Positions 21,565-30,121 of a stretch of DNA of 64,000 nt are shown here, piece after piece (position 1 is the stretch's first letter; the number at the start of each line of letters is the position of its first letter). The position numbers and the translations under genes were made by a program. The stretch spans positions 78,667 through 142,666 of the forward strand of contig JACPUX010000021.1 in assembly GCA_016192065.1 (NCBI GenBank), in the 5' to 3' direction. The DNA comes from Betaproteobacteria bacterium. GTDB taxonomy: Bacteria; Pseudomonadota; Gammaproteobacteria; Burkholderiales; Casimicrobiaceae. The notes beneath the pieces are model-generated. The model was not told the origin of the DNA, did no database searches, and saw only the letters and a program-made list of their open reading frames with translations.

Positions 21565-21834
21565 TCAGCCCCCCTCGCCGAAATAATCCTGGACCAGCGC
21601 CACCAAGGCCCTCATGGCCTCGACTTCGTCGGCCCCGGAGGTTTCGAACTCCACCTTCGAGCCCTTGCCGGCGGCCAGCATCATCACCCCCATGATGCTC
21701 TTGGCGTTGATGCGGCGACTGTTGCGCGTCATCCACACCTCGCACTGGTGACGGCTGGCGAGCTGGGTGAGCTTGGCCGCGGCGCGGGCATGGAGCCCGA
21801 GCCGGTTGACGATTTCAACTTCCTGTTTTTGCAT
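21565..21834 (-). CDS. ptsH: PTS phosphocarrier protein HPr
   Basis: 89-residue phosphocarrier. His15 lies in the motif RLGLHARAAAK and Ser46 in INAKSIMGVMML, so both the catalytic histidine and the HPr-kinase target serine are present; no hprK is in the window. The start at 21834 gives MQKQEVEIVNRLG, the family N-terminus. It overlaps the EIIA gene by 20 bases and is 34 bases from ptsI. Confidence 0.95.
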   Translation of the reverse strand: MQKQEVEIVNRLGLHARAAAKLTQLASRHQCEVWMTRNSRRINAKSIMGVMMLAAGKGSKVEFETSGADEVEAMRALVALVQDYFGEGG

Positions 21835-22228
21835 GCTGGGGTTCCACGTCGATGTGCAGCACACCCTCGCAACCGCCGCTCACCGCCTTCTTGACCATGG
21901 TCTCCAGCCCCTTGTTGCGGTAAGTGAAGGCGCGGACCAGCATCGGCAGGCTGACCCCGGAAATGCCTTCGATGTGCCCGGGTTTGAGCAATTTGCAGCA
22001 GAGGTTACAAGGGGTCGCGCCAAAAAGGTCGCTCACGACCAGGACGCCGTCGCCATCGTCGAGCGCCGTGATCATCGCCTGGGCGCGGGGCAGCAGATCG
22101 CGCGGATCATCGCCGGGTTGCACCGCCAGGGCCTCGAACTTGGGCTGGCGCGCTCCCAGCACATGAGTGACGCAGCGGATCAGGCTGTCGCCGAAATCCT
22201 CATGGGCGATGATCAGTACGCCGATCAT
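21815..22228 (-). CDS. PTS EIIA component, mannose family
   Basis: 137-residue stand-alone EIIA of the mannose (fructose-like EIIA-Man) family. The N-terminus MIGVLIIAHEDFGDSLIRC carries the phosphorylated His9; VLVVSDLFGATPCN is the second family motif. Start chosen at 22228 because the family begins MIGVLIIAH. In betaproteobacteria such an EIIA next to HPr and EI is part of a regulatory PTS controlling nitrogen, carbon storage or virulence through HPr kinase; that link is by analogy. Confidence 0.92.
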   Translation of the reverse strand: MIGVLIIAHEDFGDSLIRCVTHVLGARQPKFEALAVQPGDDPRDLLPRAQAMITALDDGDGVLVVSDLFGATPCNLCCKLLKPGHIEGISGVSLPMLVRAFTYRNKGLETMVKKAVSGGCEGVLHIDVEPQHAKTGS

Positions 22229-22306
22229 CGCCGATCCTCGCCAAGCCGCGGCGGGTTCCACCCAGGACCCGCGGTCGAGCGCATCGGCACGGCCTGGCGC
22301 TGGGTC

Positions 22307-23386
22307 TCAGGGGACGACCCGCAGCGGACCATTCTTGTCGTCCCAGATCAAGCGCGCGCGCATCGCCTCGGTCGCCACCGCTTCACCCTCAATGGGCAGC
22401 ACCAGCGCATGGGTGACACCGATCTTCCTGGCCATCAGCGGCCATTCGGCGCGACCGGCGATGAACAGCGGCTTGCTGGTCCAATCCGAGAACGTGCCGG
22501 CATCGGGGCGGGGTGTCACGAGCACCGTGACGCTGGCCAGATCGTTGCCCGGCTGGCCATTGCGCGGGTCGATGAGGTGCGAGTAACGCCTGGAGCCCAC
22601 TTCGAAATAGCGTTGGTAGTCCCCGGAGGTTCCCACCGCTTCTCCATCCAGAAGCGCAATCGCGGCCATAGACGAGGGCCGGCGCGGATGCTGGATTCCG
22701 ACCCGCCAGGCTTCACCACCCTTGCTGCCGATGGCCAGCACATTGCCGCCGATGTTGATCAGTGCGCCCGGCACGCCCGCCTGGCGTAGCAACTGCGCGG
22801 CGCGATCCAGGGCATAACCCTTGGCGTACCCGCCGAGGTCGATTTGCACCGCGGGGTTGCTGCTGCTGAGGCGATTCTCAGTGATCTTGAGGTCAGTCAT
22901 GCGGGGTTGCGCCTTGACCAGGGCGTCCACGGCCTCGGGCTTGGGCACCACCTTGCCCGGCGTGTCGGCGTGAAACCCCCAGAGCGTCACCAGTTTGCCG
23001 ATCGCCGGGTTGAAGAGCTGATCGCTCTGCGCCGCGGCGGCGCTGGCGTCCCGCAGCAGGCGGGCGATCTCCGGATCGACCGCGATGTCTTGCTTGCCGG
23101 CGGCGATGGCGGCGTTGAGTTCGGCCATCGGGCCAGGCTGCCAGGGGTGCAGCAGGCGATGCTCGCGCTCCAGTTCGGCGAATACCTGGTTGGCCAATTC
23201 GCGCCCGCGCGGCGGCTCTTCGCCCCAGATGCTGATTTCCACCATGGTGCCGAAGATGAAAGCCATCTGTTGCACGTAAGGAGACTTTTTCTTGCAGCCC
23301 GCCAGACTCACCGCGAGCACGACTGCCGCCAGCAGGGCGAGGAACCAGGCGGGGCGCGCCAGGGTGGTGAAAGCGGAGCGATTCAT
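22307..23386 (-). CDS. apbE: FAD:protein FMN transferase, lipoprotein
   Basis: ApbE attaches FMN from FAD to Thr/Ser residues of exported flavoproteins such as NqrB/C and RnfG-type subunits. 359 residues. A lipoprotein signal peptide ends at LAGC (Cys30). The motif VQIDLGGYAKGYALDRA and ALINIGGNVLAIG are conserved, as is RRYSHLIDPRNGQP. The magnesium site near the C-terminus is slightly unusual (FSDWTSKPLFIAG, where many family members have ADALSTA). It lies between gshB and the PTS genes on the same strand. Confidence 0.93.
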   Translation of the reverse strand: MNRSAFTTLARPAWFLALLAAVVLAVSLAGCKKKSPYVQQMAFIFGTMVEISIWGEEPPRGRELANQVFAELEREHRLLHPWQPGPMAELNAAIAAGKQDIAVDPEIARLLRDASAAAAQSDQLFNPAIGKLVTLWGFHADTPGKVVPKPEAVDALVKAQPRMTDLKITENRLSSSNPAVQIDLGGYAKGYALDRAAQLLRQAGVPGALINIGGNVLAIGSKGGEAWRVGIQHPRRPSSMAAIALLDGEAVGTSGDYQRYFEVGSRRYSHLIDPRNGQPGNDLASVTVLVTPRPDAGTFSDWTSKPLFIAGRAEWPLMARKIGVTHALVLPIEGEAVATEAMRARLIWDDKNGPLRVVP

Positions 23387-23413
23387 GGGCGTTGCGCTAC
23401 CAGGGATGAGGGT

Positions 23414-24355
23414 TTAGGGGCAGGCCGCTTCGAGCGCGTCGAGGAACATGCCGGCCACATTGAATCCGGTCTGCTCAGAGATTTCCACGAAACAAGTCGG
23501 GCTGGTCACATTGATCTCGGTGAGGTAATCGCCGATAACATCGATGCCAACCAGGAACAGACCTTTTTCCCACAGCTTGGGGCCGAGCGTCTCGGCGATT
23601 TCCGCGTCGCGCGGGGACAGCGGCTGCGCCGCCCCGGTGCCGCCCGCGGCCAGGTTGCCGCGGCTCTCTCCCGGGCGGGGAATACGCGCCAGAGAGAAGG
23701 GCACGGGTTCGCCCGCGATGAGCAGAATACGCTTGTCGCCTTGGGCGATTTCCGGGATAAAGCGTTGCGCCATGATACTGCGGGTGCCGCGCCGGGTCAG
23801 CGTTTCGATGATGACGTTGAGGTTGGGGTCGCTGGGCGAAACCCGGAAAATCGATTCTCCGCCCATGCCATCGAGTGGTTTGAGGACCACTTCGCGTTGT
23901 TCCGAAATGAACTCGCGCAGCAATTCCTCGCGCCGGGTCACCAGCGTGGGGGCGATGAACTCGGGGTGCCTTGCCAGCGCCAGCTTCTCGTTGTGATCGC
24001 GGATTGCGCGAGGGTCGTTGAACACCCGTGCGCCCTGGGCCACCGCCGCTTCCAGGAGGTAGGTGCTGTACACATACTCCATGTCGAAGGGCGGGTCCTT
24101 GCGCATCACGATCGCGGCGAAGGACTCGGGCGCGCGCACCTGGGGTTCGGCCGGCAGGTACCAGGCGTCGCTGTGCTCCAGCAGCTCGATCGGCGTCACC
24201 CGCGCTTCCAGCCGTCCCTCGCGCCAACACAGGTCCTCCTGCTGCAAGGCGTGCAGGCTGTGGCCGCGCCTAGCCGCCTCGCGCATCATCGCGACGGAGG
24301 AGTCCTTGTAGGTTTTGAGCGTATCCAGAGGATCGACGAGAAAAGCGAAATCCAT
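23414..24355 (-). CDS. gshB: Glutathione synthetase
   Basis: ATP-grasp ligase that joins gamma-glutamylcysteine and glycine. 313 residues, the normal length. The N-terminus MDFAFLVDPLDTLKTYKDSSVAMM is close to the E. coli family pattern (IDPxxxIxxxKDS); VLKPLDGMGGESIFRV is the ATP-binding loop and GLFLVGIDVIGDYLTEINVTSPT the C-terminal magnesium/substrate segment (EINVTSPT). gshA is not in the window. Confidence 0.96.
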   Translation of the reverse strand: MDFAFLVDPLDTLKTYKDSSVAMMREAARRGHSLHALQQEDLCWREGRLEARVTPIELLEHSDAWYLPAEPQVRAPESFAAIVMRKDPPFDMEYVYSTYLLEAAVAQGARVFNDPRAIRDHNEKLALARHPEFIAPTLVTRREELLREFISEQREVVLKPLDGMGGESIFRVSPSDPNLNVIIETLTRRGTRSIMAQRFIPEIAQGDKRILLIAGEPVPFSLARIPRPGESRGNLAAGGTGAAQPLSPRDAEIAETLGPKLWEKGLFLVGIDVIGDYLTEINVTSPTCFVEISEQTGFNVAGMFLDALEAACP

Positions 24356-24738
24356 GGCTTGGTCTAGGGCCGGCAGACCGGCATTCTACCGCGCCCGGCG
24401 GGGCGAGGGCGAACTGGCTTGCCGGAGCGCGCATGGGCACCCCTGGCGCCGCGGCGGGGCCAAGCTGGACCCCCGGGGGCGATGCCAAGGAGAACGCTTG
24501 CTTCCAGGCCGCGCTCCTGCAGGCGCGATTCCCGCATCCCCCAATTGTGCGATGTGCAGTAACCACGTTTGCTTTAGTCTGAATCCTGGCCGCTTGCTCC
24601 CTCTGTTGGTCCAGGGGCAGGGGGAGTCGGCGGCCAATCCAGGGGGCCCCGAAACGCGCATCACTTAGGCCGGCGCCGCGGGCCGATACTTGATCCACCA
24701 AGCGCGGGCCCTGGGTGCCCGTGCGGCGTTCGCCGCGA
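24356..24738. other. 383-base gap without a recognisable gene
   Basis: GC-rich stretch between gshB and the split exported-protein gene. Short open frames on both strands show no family motif, signal peptide or good ribosome binding site. It presumably holds the gshB promoter; I could not pick out a convincing one. No tRNA or palindromic repeat was seen. Confidence 0.5.
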
Positions 24739-25283
24739 CTATCGATGCAGCCGCAATTCCAGCGCGGCGTCGCGCCCGCCGCGGTTGCTCCACATCCAGC
24801 AGTACTCCTGGGCCACCGGGAGCTGCAAGGTTTCGGGGTGGGTGGTGCGCGCCTCGTGCCGAGCCGGGTAAACTACGCGCTCGCCCTCGTGATAGTGAAC
24901 ATTCGACTCCAGCGGCGCGCTGGCGCTGAAGGACCACTTCACCCGCGTCTGGGCGGGGAGCTTGCCGCAGACTTCGACGCTCTGCCCAGGGCGCAGAGTG
25001 GTTTGACGCTGAAAGCCGCCTTCGGTGTCCCAGTGCAGGGGCACCAGCTCGGCCGCTAGTGTCTCAACCCATAAGTTTGCGTACCTGCCGAGACGCGTAT
25101 CCGCGCGCCGAGGGCGCGAAGCGAACCGCAGCCATAGCCGTAGCTATGGCGAGGATGAGCGACCAAGCCATCGGCGATGCCGGACGCGTCGAACATAGCG
25201 AAACTTATGGGTTGAGACACTAGGACTGCCGGCGCGGTCAGCAGCAGCATGCTTGCGAAAAGGGGCATCAGAGCCTTGCTCAT
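24739..25283 (-). pseudogene. Small exported-protein gene split by a 160-bp MITE
   Basis: The first 60 bases (25224-25283) encode MSKALMPLFASMLLLTAPAV, a signal peptide; then comes the MITE; the body (24739-25055) encodes about 105 residues from LVPLHWDTEGG to LELRLHR. Removing the MITE plus one copy of its CTAG duplication restores one open frame of 126 residues reading PAVLAAELVPLHW, with the insertion at the signal-peptide cleavage site. The ATG overlaps the stop of the aminotransferase gene (ATGA). The body contains VKWSFSASAPLESNVHYHEG and a conserved-looking CWMW; I do not recognise its function. Confidence 0.85.
25056..25223. mobile_element. MITE copy 1 with CTAG target duplication
   Basis: A 160-bp non-coding element (25060-25219) bounded by the inverted ends TGTCTCAACCCATAAGTTT and its reverse complement, and flanked by CTAG on both sides (25056-25059, 25220-25223). 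It carries an internal palindrome gccatag-ccgtag-ctatggc. A second copy of the same length is at 33911-34070, with about six differences. The CTAG duplication fits the YTAR target of some IS5-family transposases, but no parent element is in the window. It interrupts the exported-protein gene. Confidence 0.9.
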
Positions 25284-26119
25284 CCGGCCACGCCGCGCGC
25301 TTGTTTGAACAGGGCATGCATCTGGCGAAATATCGGCCCAGGAGTCCCCGAGCCCACCGGGGCGCCGTCGAGGCGCGTGACCGCGAGCACCTCCTTGGTG
25401 GAGGAGGAAAGCCAGACTTCCGCGGCGGCACGGACTTCGGCTTCCGGGATGTCACGCATCTCGAAGGGTAGTCGGGCTTCGTTGGCGAAGTCGTACACCG
25501 CGCCGTAGGTGATACCGGGAAGAATGCGCCAGTCCTTCTTGGGGGCAATGATGCGGCCGTCCTGGACGATCAGGGCATTGGCCGCCGAACCTTCGGTCAG
25601 CAGGCCCTCGCGGAACAGGATGGTCTCGGCGGCGCCCTGGTCCACCGCCAACTGGCGCAGGAGCACGTTGCCCAAGAGCGAAGTGGTCTTGAGGTCGCAA
25701 TGCCGCCAGCGGTCATCGGGCGCGGTGATCGCGGCCACCCCGTGGGCGATCTGTTCAGCGCTGGGCAGGGGCAGAGGGTTGCTCATCAGGAATACCGTGG
25801 GCGCCACGCCGGCGGGGAAACTGTGATCGCGCTTGGCGACACCGCGGGTGATTTGGAGGTACACCGCCTGATCATCGAATGCCTGTTTGGCACATATCGC
25901 CGCGATAATCTCGCCCCAGCGTTCATGAGTGCAGGGGTTGGCGAGACGAATGCCGGCGAGGCTGTAGTCGAGACGGGCCAGATGCGCGCTCAGCCGAAAA
26001 GGCCGGCGCCCATACACCGGGATCACTTCGTAGACGCCGTCGCCGAAAATGAAGCCGCGGTCGAGCACCGGAATGCGCGCCTCTTCGAGGGGCAGGAATT
26101 CACCGTTGAGGTAGATCAT
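25280..26119 (-). CDS. Class IV aminotransferase, D-amino acid transaminase type
   Basis: PLP enzyme of fold type IV, 279 residues. The N-terminus MIYLNGEFLPLEEARIPVLDRGFIFGDGVYEVI is the family start (LDRGFIFGDGVYE); the PLP lysine lies in HCDLKTTSLLGNVL (Lys near residue 144), and LTEGSAANALIV and WLSSSTKEVLAV match the phosphate-binding region. D-alanine transaminases and related branched-chain enzymes share these features; D-amino acid specificity is favoured because the neighbour dacC acts on D-alanine in the wall and such pairs are common in proteobacteria. Confidence 0.88.
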   Translation of the reverse strand: MIYLNGEFLPLEEARIPVLDRGFIFGDGVYEVIPVYGRRPFRLSAHLARLDYSLAGIRLANPCTHERWGEIIAAICAKQAFDDQAVYLQITRGVAKRDHSFPAGVAPTVFLMSNPLPLPSAEQIAHGVAAITAPDDRWRHCDLKTTSLLGNVLLRQLAVDQGAAETILFREGLLTEGSAANALIVQDGRIIAPKKDWRILPGITYGAVYDFANEARLPFEMRDIPEAEVRAAAEVWLSSSTKEVLAVTRLDGAPVGSGTPGPIFRQMHALFKQARGVAG

Positions 26120-26140
26120 CGCGCTCTGTGCTCCGATCGA

Positions 26141-27283
26141 CTATTTGAACCACAATCGTGCCGCGTCCCAAGTGCGCGACAGCCAGGAGCCGAGTGCTAC
26201 TTCCTCGAGGGCGAGGAGCGGGAATTCGGCGAAGGGACGGCCGTCGAGGGCGACCTTCACGGTACCCAGGCGCTGGCCGACGGTGATTGGCGCCAGCAGC
26301 GGCTGGGTTTTTTCGAGCGTGACCTTGAGCTGTTCTCGCGTGCCGCGCGGTAGGGTGAGAAACACGTCGCCAGCGAACCCCGCCTTGACCTCACGGGTCG
26401 CGCCTTTCCACACCTCGAGGCGGGCGACCGTCTGGTTCCTTTCATAGAGCCGCGTGGCCTCGAAGAACTGGAACCCAAAATTGAGCAGCTTCTGGCTCTC
26501 GCTGGCGCGCAACTTCTCCGAGCCTGCCCCCAATACCACCGCCAAGAGCCGTCGCGAGTCGCGCTTGGCGGAGCTGATGAGGTTGTAGCCAGCCTTTTCG
26601 GTAAAGCCGGTCTTCATCCCGTCAACCGATGGATCGGACCACAGCAGACGATTGCGGTTGTATTGTGACACATTGCCGTACCGGTATTCGCGCAGGGAAT
26701 AGAGCGGATAGAACTCGGCGAAGTCGCGAATGATCGCCGCCGCCAGTCGCGCCAGATCACTCGCCGTGGAGTAGTGCTCGGGGTGGGAGAAGCCGGTGGC
26801 ATTGGCGTAGCGGGTCTGCTTCAGGCCCAGGCGTTCGGCCTCCCGGTTCATCATCTGGGCGAAGGTCTCCTCGCTGCCGCCCACCAGTTCGGCCAGTGCG
26901 ATCGAGGCATCGTTGCCCGATTGCACGATCATGCCGCGCAGCAGCTCACCGACACTCACCGCCCGCGCGGGCTCGATGAACATGCGCGAACCCTCGGCAC
27001 GCCAGGCGCGCTCCGAGACCTTGACCATCTGGCTCGGCGCGATGTGCTGGTCCCGGATCGCCGCGAAGGCAAGATAGGCGGTCATCAGTTTGGTGAGCGA
27101 AGCCGGGTCGCGCCGCTCTTCGGCGTTCACCGAGACCAGGGTTTGCCCGCTGGTGAGGTCGATCAGAAGATAGGATTGCGCGGCGATCATGGGCGCCGGC
27201 ACCGTCGCTGCGGGTGATGGAGCCTGCGCCTGGACGGAGCAGACCGCCAACAGGGCGAAGGTGAAGAAGAGGAAACGGAGCAT
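26141..27283 (-). CDS. dacC: D-alanyl-D-alanine carboxypeptidase (PBP5/6 type)
   Basis: Low-molecular-weight penicillin-binding protein that removes the terminal D-alanine from peptidoglycan pentapeptides in the periplasm. 380 residues. Signal peptide cleaved near AQA (residue 21). Catalytic motifs: S62-L-T-K65, S122-G-N and K224-T-G. The C-terminal amphipathic end SWLSRTWDAARLWFK is the membrane anchor of PBP5/6 proteins. It lies 21 bases upstream of the aminotransferase on the same strand. Confidence 0.95.
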   Translation of the reverse strand: MLRFLFFTFALLAVCSVQAQAPSPAATVPAPMIAAQSYLLIDLTSGQTLVSVNAEERRDPASLTKLMTAYLAFAAIRDQHIAPSQMVKVSERAWRAEGSRMFIEPARAVSVGELLRGMIVQSGNDASIALAELVGGSEETFAQMMNREAERLGLKQTRYANATGFSHPEHYSTASDLARLAAAIIRDFAEFYPLYSLREYRYGNVSQYNRNRLLWSDPSVDGMKTGFTEKAGYNLISSAKRDSRRLLAVVLGAGSEKLRASESQKLLNFGFQFFEATRLYERNQTVARLEVWKGATREVKAGFAGDVFLTLPRGTREQLKVTLEKTQPLLAPITVGQRLGTVKVALDGRPFAEFPLLALEEVALGSWLSRTWDAARLWFK

Positions 27284-27382
27284 GGGAACCGGAATGCTGG
27301 GGACGAGAGATTATACGCGCAGGCCTCGGCCCGGACGGGGCGCTTGCTCCGCCGACGGAGTTGCGCCGGCGGCGCGAGCGTC

Positions 27383-27850
27383 TCAAGTCAGCGGATGGCT
27401 GTGGTGATGCGGGTCGCCTTGGTCATGGTGGCGATGCGGTGTGTCCAGGGCCACTGGAATCATATGCAGTTTGCCGTGTCGTACGCCGCGTTCGGCGATG
27501 GTGGCGTCGGCGAAATGCCGCACCGCCTGCACCGGCCCGCGCAGCAGTACGGCTTCGAGGCAGTTCTCGTGGTCGAGATGCACATGCTGGGTGGCCAGGG
27601 TCAGGTCGTGGTGTTCGTGGTGGTGGTGGGCGAGTCGGCTGGCCAGGCCGAGCTGATGGTGGTTGTAGACGTAGGACAGCGTGGCCACGCAAAACCCGCC
27701 GCCATCATGCGCCAGGCGCTGCTGTTCCAGTGCGGCACGAATCAGGTCACGCACCGCCTCCGAGCGGGTGCCATAGCCGCGCTGGGCGACCCAGTGGTCG
27801 AATTGGTGGGCGAGGTCTTCGTCGAGGGACACCGTGAATCTTTCGGTCAT
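27383..27850 (-). CDS. nikR: Nickel-responsive regulator NikR
   Basis: Ribbon-helix-helix repressor that senses nickel. 155 residues. The N-terminal RHH domain reads ERFTVSLDEDLAHQFDHWVAQRGYGTRSEAVRDLIR (TVSLD start, SRSEAVRDLIR-type helix). The ACT-like C-domain carries the nickel ligands in HVHLDHENCLEAVLLRG (His, His, Cys). The C-terminus adds a histidine-rich tail (HRHHDQGDPHHHSH). The start at 27850 has an aaggagctt Shine-Dalgarno. No nickel transporter or urease/hydrogenase gene is nearby, so its targets are elsewhere. Confidence 0.93.
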   Translation of the reverse strand: MTERFTVSLDEDLAHQFDHWVAQRGYGTRSEAVRDLIRAALEQQRLAHDGGGFCVATLSYVYNHHQLGLASRLAHHHHEHHDLTLATQHVHLDHENCLEAVLLRGPVQAVRHFADATIAERGVRHGKLHMIPVALDTPHRHHDQGDPHHHSHPLT

Positions 27851-27952
27851 GTCAAAAGCTCCTTCGGGAGTCGCCAGCGCTTGGGGCTTTCGGCGCAAGC
27901 TGTGATGATGTTCCTTCGCTGGCCTGATGCCTCGGGAAGGTGGGGCCGGGCG

Positions 27953-30121
27953 CTACTCATCTTCGGCCGGTTCCAACTCCAGCCGATCGAGTTCGGCGTG
28001 GACCTCCAGCCAGTCGTGTTCGGCAGCTTCGATCGCCTGCGCTAATTCCCCCTGGCGCTTCACCAACTCTGGCAAGCGCCCGCGTCCGGCTTCGGCATAG
28101 GCTTCGGGCGACGCCAGCCAGGCCTCATTGGCTTGCTTTTCGCGGGTGAGTTTGGCGATTGTGTGCTCCGCCGCCGTCAGCCTGGCGCGCAGCGGCTTCA
28201 CTTGCGCGCCGCGTCGCGCCCGCGCTTGTGCGTCGAGGCGGCGCTGGGTTCGTCGATCGGTGGCGATGCCCCCCGGCTTGGCCTTAGCACCAGCGCTCGC
28301 GGTCGCGCTGCGCCGTGCCGCCACCCAGGCCCGGTAGTCGTCGAGATCGCCCTCGAACAGGGAAACTCCGCCGTCGGCCACCAGCCAGAAGCTGTCGGTG
28401 GTGGCACGCAGCAAATGCCGATCGTGTGCCACCACCACCAACGCGCCGGTGTACTCCTGCAGCGCTTCGGTGAGGGCTTGACGCATCTCCAGGTCAAGGT
28501 GGTTGGTGGGCTCGTCGAGCAAGAGCAGATTGGGTTTCTGCCAGACCAGCAGCGCCAACGTCAGGCGTGCTTTCTCACCGCCGGAAAACTCCCCCACCGG
28601 CGCCAGCACCCGTTCGCCCCGAAAATCGAAACCGCCCAGGAAGTCGCGCAGCTCCTGTTCACGCACTTGGGATGCTAGGCGCTGCAAGTGCCACAACGGG
28701 GTTTCGGTGAGCCGCAATTGCTCGACCTGGTGCTGGGCGAAGTAGCCGATGGCCAGCCCCTGTCCCACATGGCGCCGGCCGGAAAGCGGGGCAAGCTGTC
28801 CGGCGATGGCCTTGAGCAGGGTCGATTTGCCCGCGCCGTTGGCGCCCAGCAGACCCACTCTCTCCCCGGCCAACAGGCTCCAGCGTACCTCGCGCAGGAT
28901 CGGCGCGGCGGCGTCATAGCCCAGCGCGGCATGGTCGAAGCTCACCAATTGGCGCGGTGCCTGCGCCGGCTCCCGAAAACTGAACTGAAATGGCGAATCG
29001 ACGTGCGCCGCGGCGATGCGCTCCATCCGCTCCAGCGCGTGCAGCCGGCTTTGCGCCTGGCGCGCCTTGCTGGCCTTGGCGCGGAAGCGATCGACGAAAG
29101 CCTGCAAATGCTCGATTTCTCTTTGCTGACGGTTGTACATCGACTGTTGGAGCGCGAGCTGCTGGGCACGCTGGTTCTCGAAAGTGGCGAAGCTGCCGGG
29201 GTAACTCTTCAGTTGGCCGCCGTCGAAGTGCACGATGGTGTCCACCGTGGCGTCGAGAAAGTCGCGATCGTGGCTGATCAACAGCAACGTGCCCGGGTAG
29301 GTTCTGAGCCAGTCTTCGAGCCAGAGCACGGCTTCCAGGTCGAGGTGATTGGTCGGTTCGTCGAGCAACAGGAGATCCGAGGGGCACATCAGCGCTTGGG
29401 CGAGATTCAGGCGCATGCGCCAGCCCCCCGAGAAGCTTGCCACCGGCCGGCGCGCCTGGTCTTCGCTGAAACCCAGACCGGCTAGCAACGCCGCCGCCCT
29501 TGCCGGCGCGGCATAGCCTCCGGCCACTTCGAAAGCATGGTGCAATTCGGCCAGGGCCTCACCGGTAAGCTCGCTGGCGCACCTTTCCCCCGTCCCCCTT
29601 CCAGGAGAAGGGGCTGAGTGTGGTTCGCCGGCCGCGCCCGCTCCATGTCGTTGACTGGGCCCCCCTGCGGTCGGCGGGGCGGGGGGCTCATGGCTGTGCC
29701 TTTCCCCCGCCCCCCTTCCAGTGGAAGGGGGTGAGTGTGGTTCGCCGGCTGCGCCCTCTCCATGTGGTTGACTGAGCCCCCCTTCGGACGGCCGGGCGGG
29801 GGGCTCATGGCTGGCGTCGGCCGCGGCCAGCCGCGCTTCGAGCTCGCGCAAGTGACGGTCGCCGTCGCGCACGTACTCGATCGCGGGCGCGTTCGTGGTC
29901 GGCGATTCTTGCGCCACCGTGGCGATTACCCACGAAGCCGGCAGGCTGATGTCGCCGGCTTCCGCCAGCAGTTCGCCGCGCAGCACCGCCAAAAGGCTTG
30001 ACTTGCCGCAGCCGTTGGCACCGATAAGGCCGATCTTTTTCTTCGGCGCGACCGCGAGCGAAGCCTCGGACAGCAGCACCCGCGTGCCGCGGCGGAGCGT
30101 CAGTTGGCTGAGGCGAATCAC
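27953..30121 (-). CDS. ABC-F ATPase (YheS type) with a repeat-derived insertion
   Basis: Soluble ABC-F protein with two ATPase domains; ABC-F members act on the ribosome. 722 residues from the GTG at 30121, which overlaps the xthA stop (GTGA). Domain 1: GANGCGKSS, FSGGWRMRLNLAQAL, LLLDEPTNHLD. Linker with QQREIEHLQAFVDRFRAKASKARQAQSR. Domain 2: GANGAGKST, FSGGEKARLTL, LLLDEPTNHLD. A C-terminal coiled coil follows. Residues about 102-179 are two Pro/Gly-rich 39-residue repeats inside domain 1 that are absent from usual family members, making the protein roughly 80 residues longer than E. coli YheS. Confidence 0.9.
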   Translation of the reverse strand: MIRLSQLTLRRGTRVLLSEASLAVAPKKKIGLIGANGCGKSSLLAVLRGELLAEAGDISLPASWVIATVAQESPTTNAPAIEYVRDGDRHLRELEARLAAADASHEPPARPSEGGLSQPHGEGAAGEPHSPPSTGRGAGERHSHEPPAPPTAGGPSQRHGAGAAGEPHSAPSPGRGTGERCASELTGEALAELHHAFEVAGGYAAPARAAALLAGLGFSEDQARRPVASFSGGWRMRLNLAQALMCPSDLLLLDEPTNHLDLEAVLWLEDWLRTYPGTLLLISHDRDFLDATVDTIVHFDGGQLKSYPGSFATFENQRAQQLALQQSMYNRQQREIEHLQAFVDRFRAKASKARQAQSRLHALERMERIAAAHVDSPFQFSFREPAQAPRQLVSFDHAALGYDAAAPILREVRWSLLAGERVGLLGANGAGKSTLLKAIAGQLAPLSGRRHVGQGLAIGYFAQHQVEQLRLTETPLWHLQRLASQVREQELRDFLGGFDFRGERVLAPVGEFSGGEKARLTLALLVWQKPNLLLLDEPTNHLDLEMRQALTEALQEYTGALVVVAHDRHLLRATTDSFWLVADGGVSLFEGDLDDYRAWVAARRSATASAGAKAKPGGIATDRRTQRRLDAQARARRGAQVKPLRARLTAAEHTIAKLTREKQANEAWLASPEAYAEAGRGRLPELVKRQGELAQAIEAAEHDWLEVHAELDRLELEPAEDE
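29584..29817. repeat. Two in-frame 117-bp repeats inside the ABC-F gene
   Basis: Two consecutive copies start at 29584 and 29701, a period of 117 bp or exactly 39 codons, so they preserve the frame. Shared landmarks are ccttcca-g-ggaagggg, gtgagtgtggttcgccgg and ggcggggggctcatggct. The same family, with a ~111-bp period, forms a tandem array at 63650-64000, and a short degenerate piece (cccttccgccggaaggggg) lies before pyrE at 31088. Confidence 0.85.

Noticed and set aside
22844..24367. 507-residue plus-strand frame over apbE and gshB
   Set aside because: Antisense to two genes with clear catalytic motifs; composition is typical of a shadow frame.
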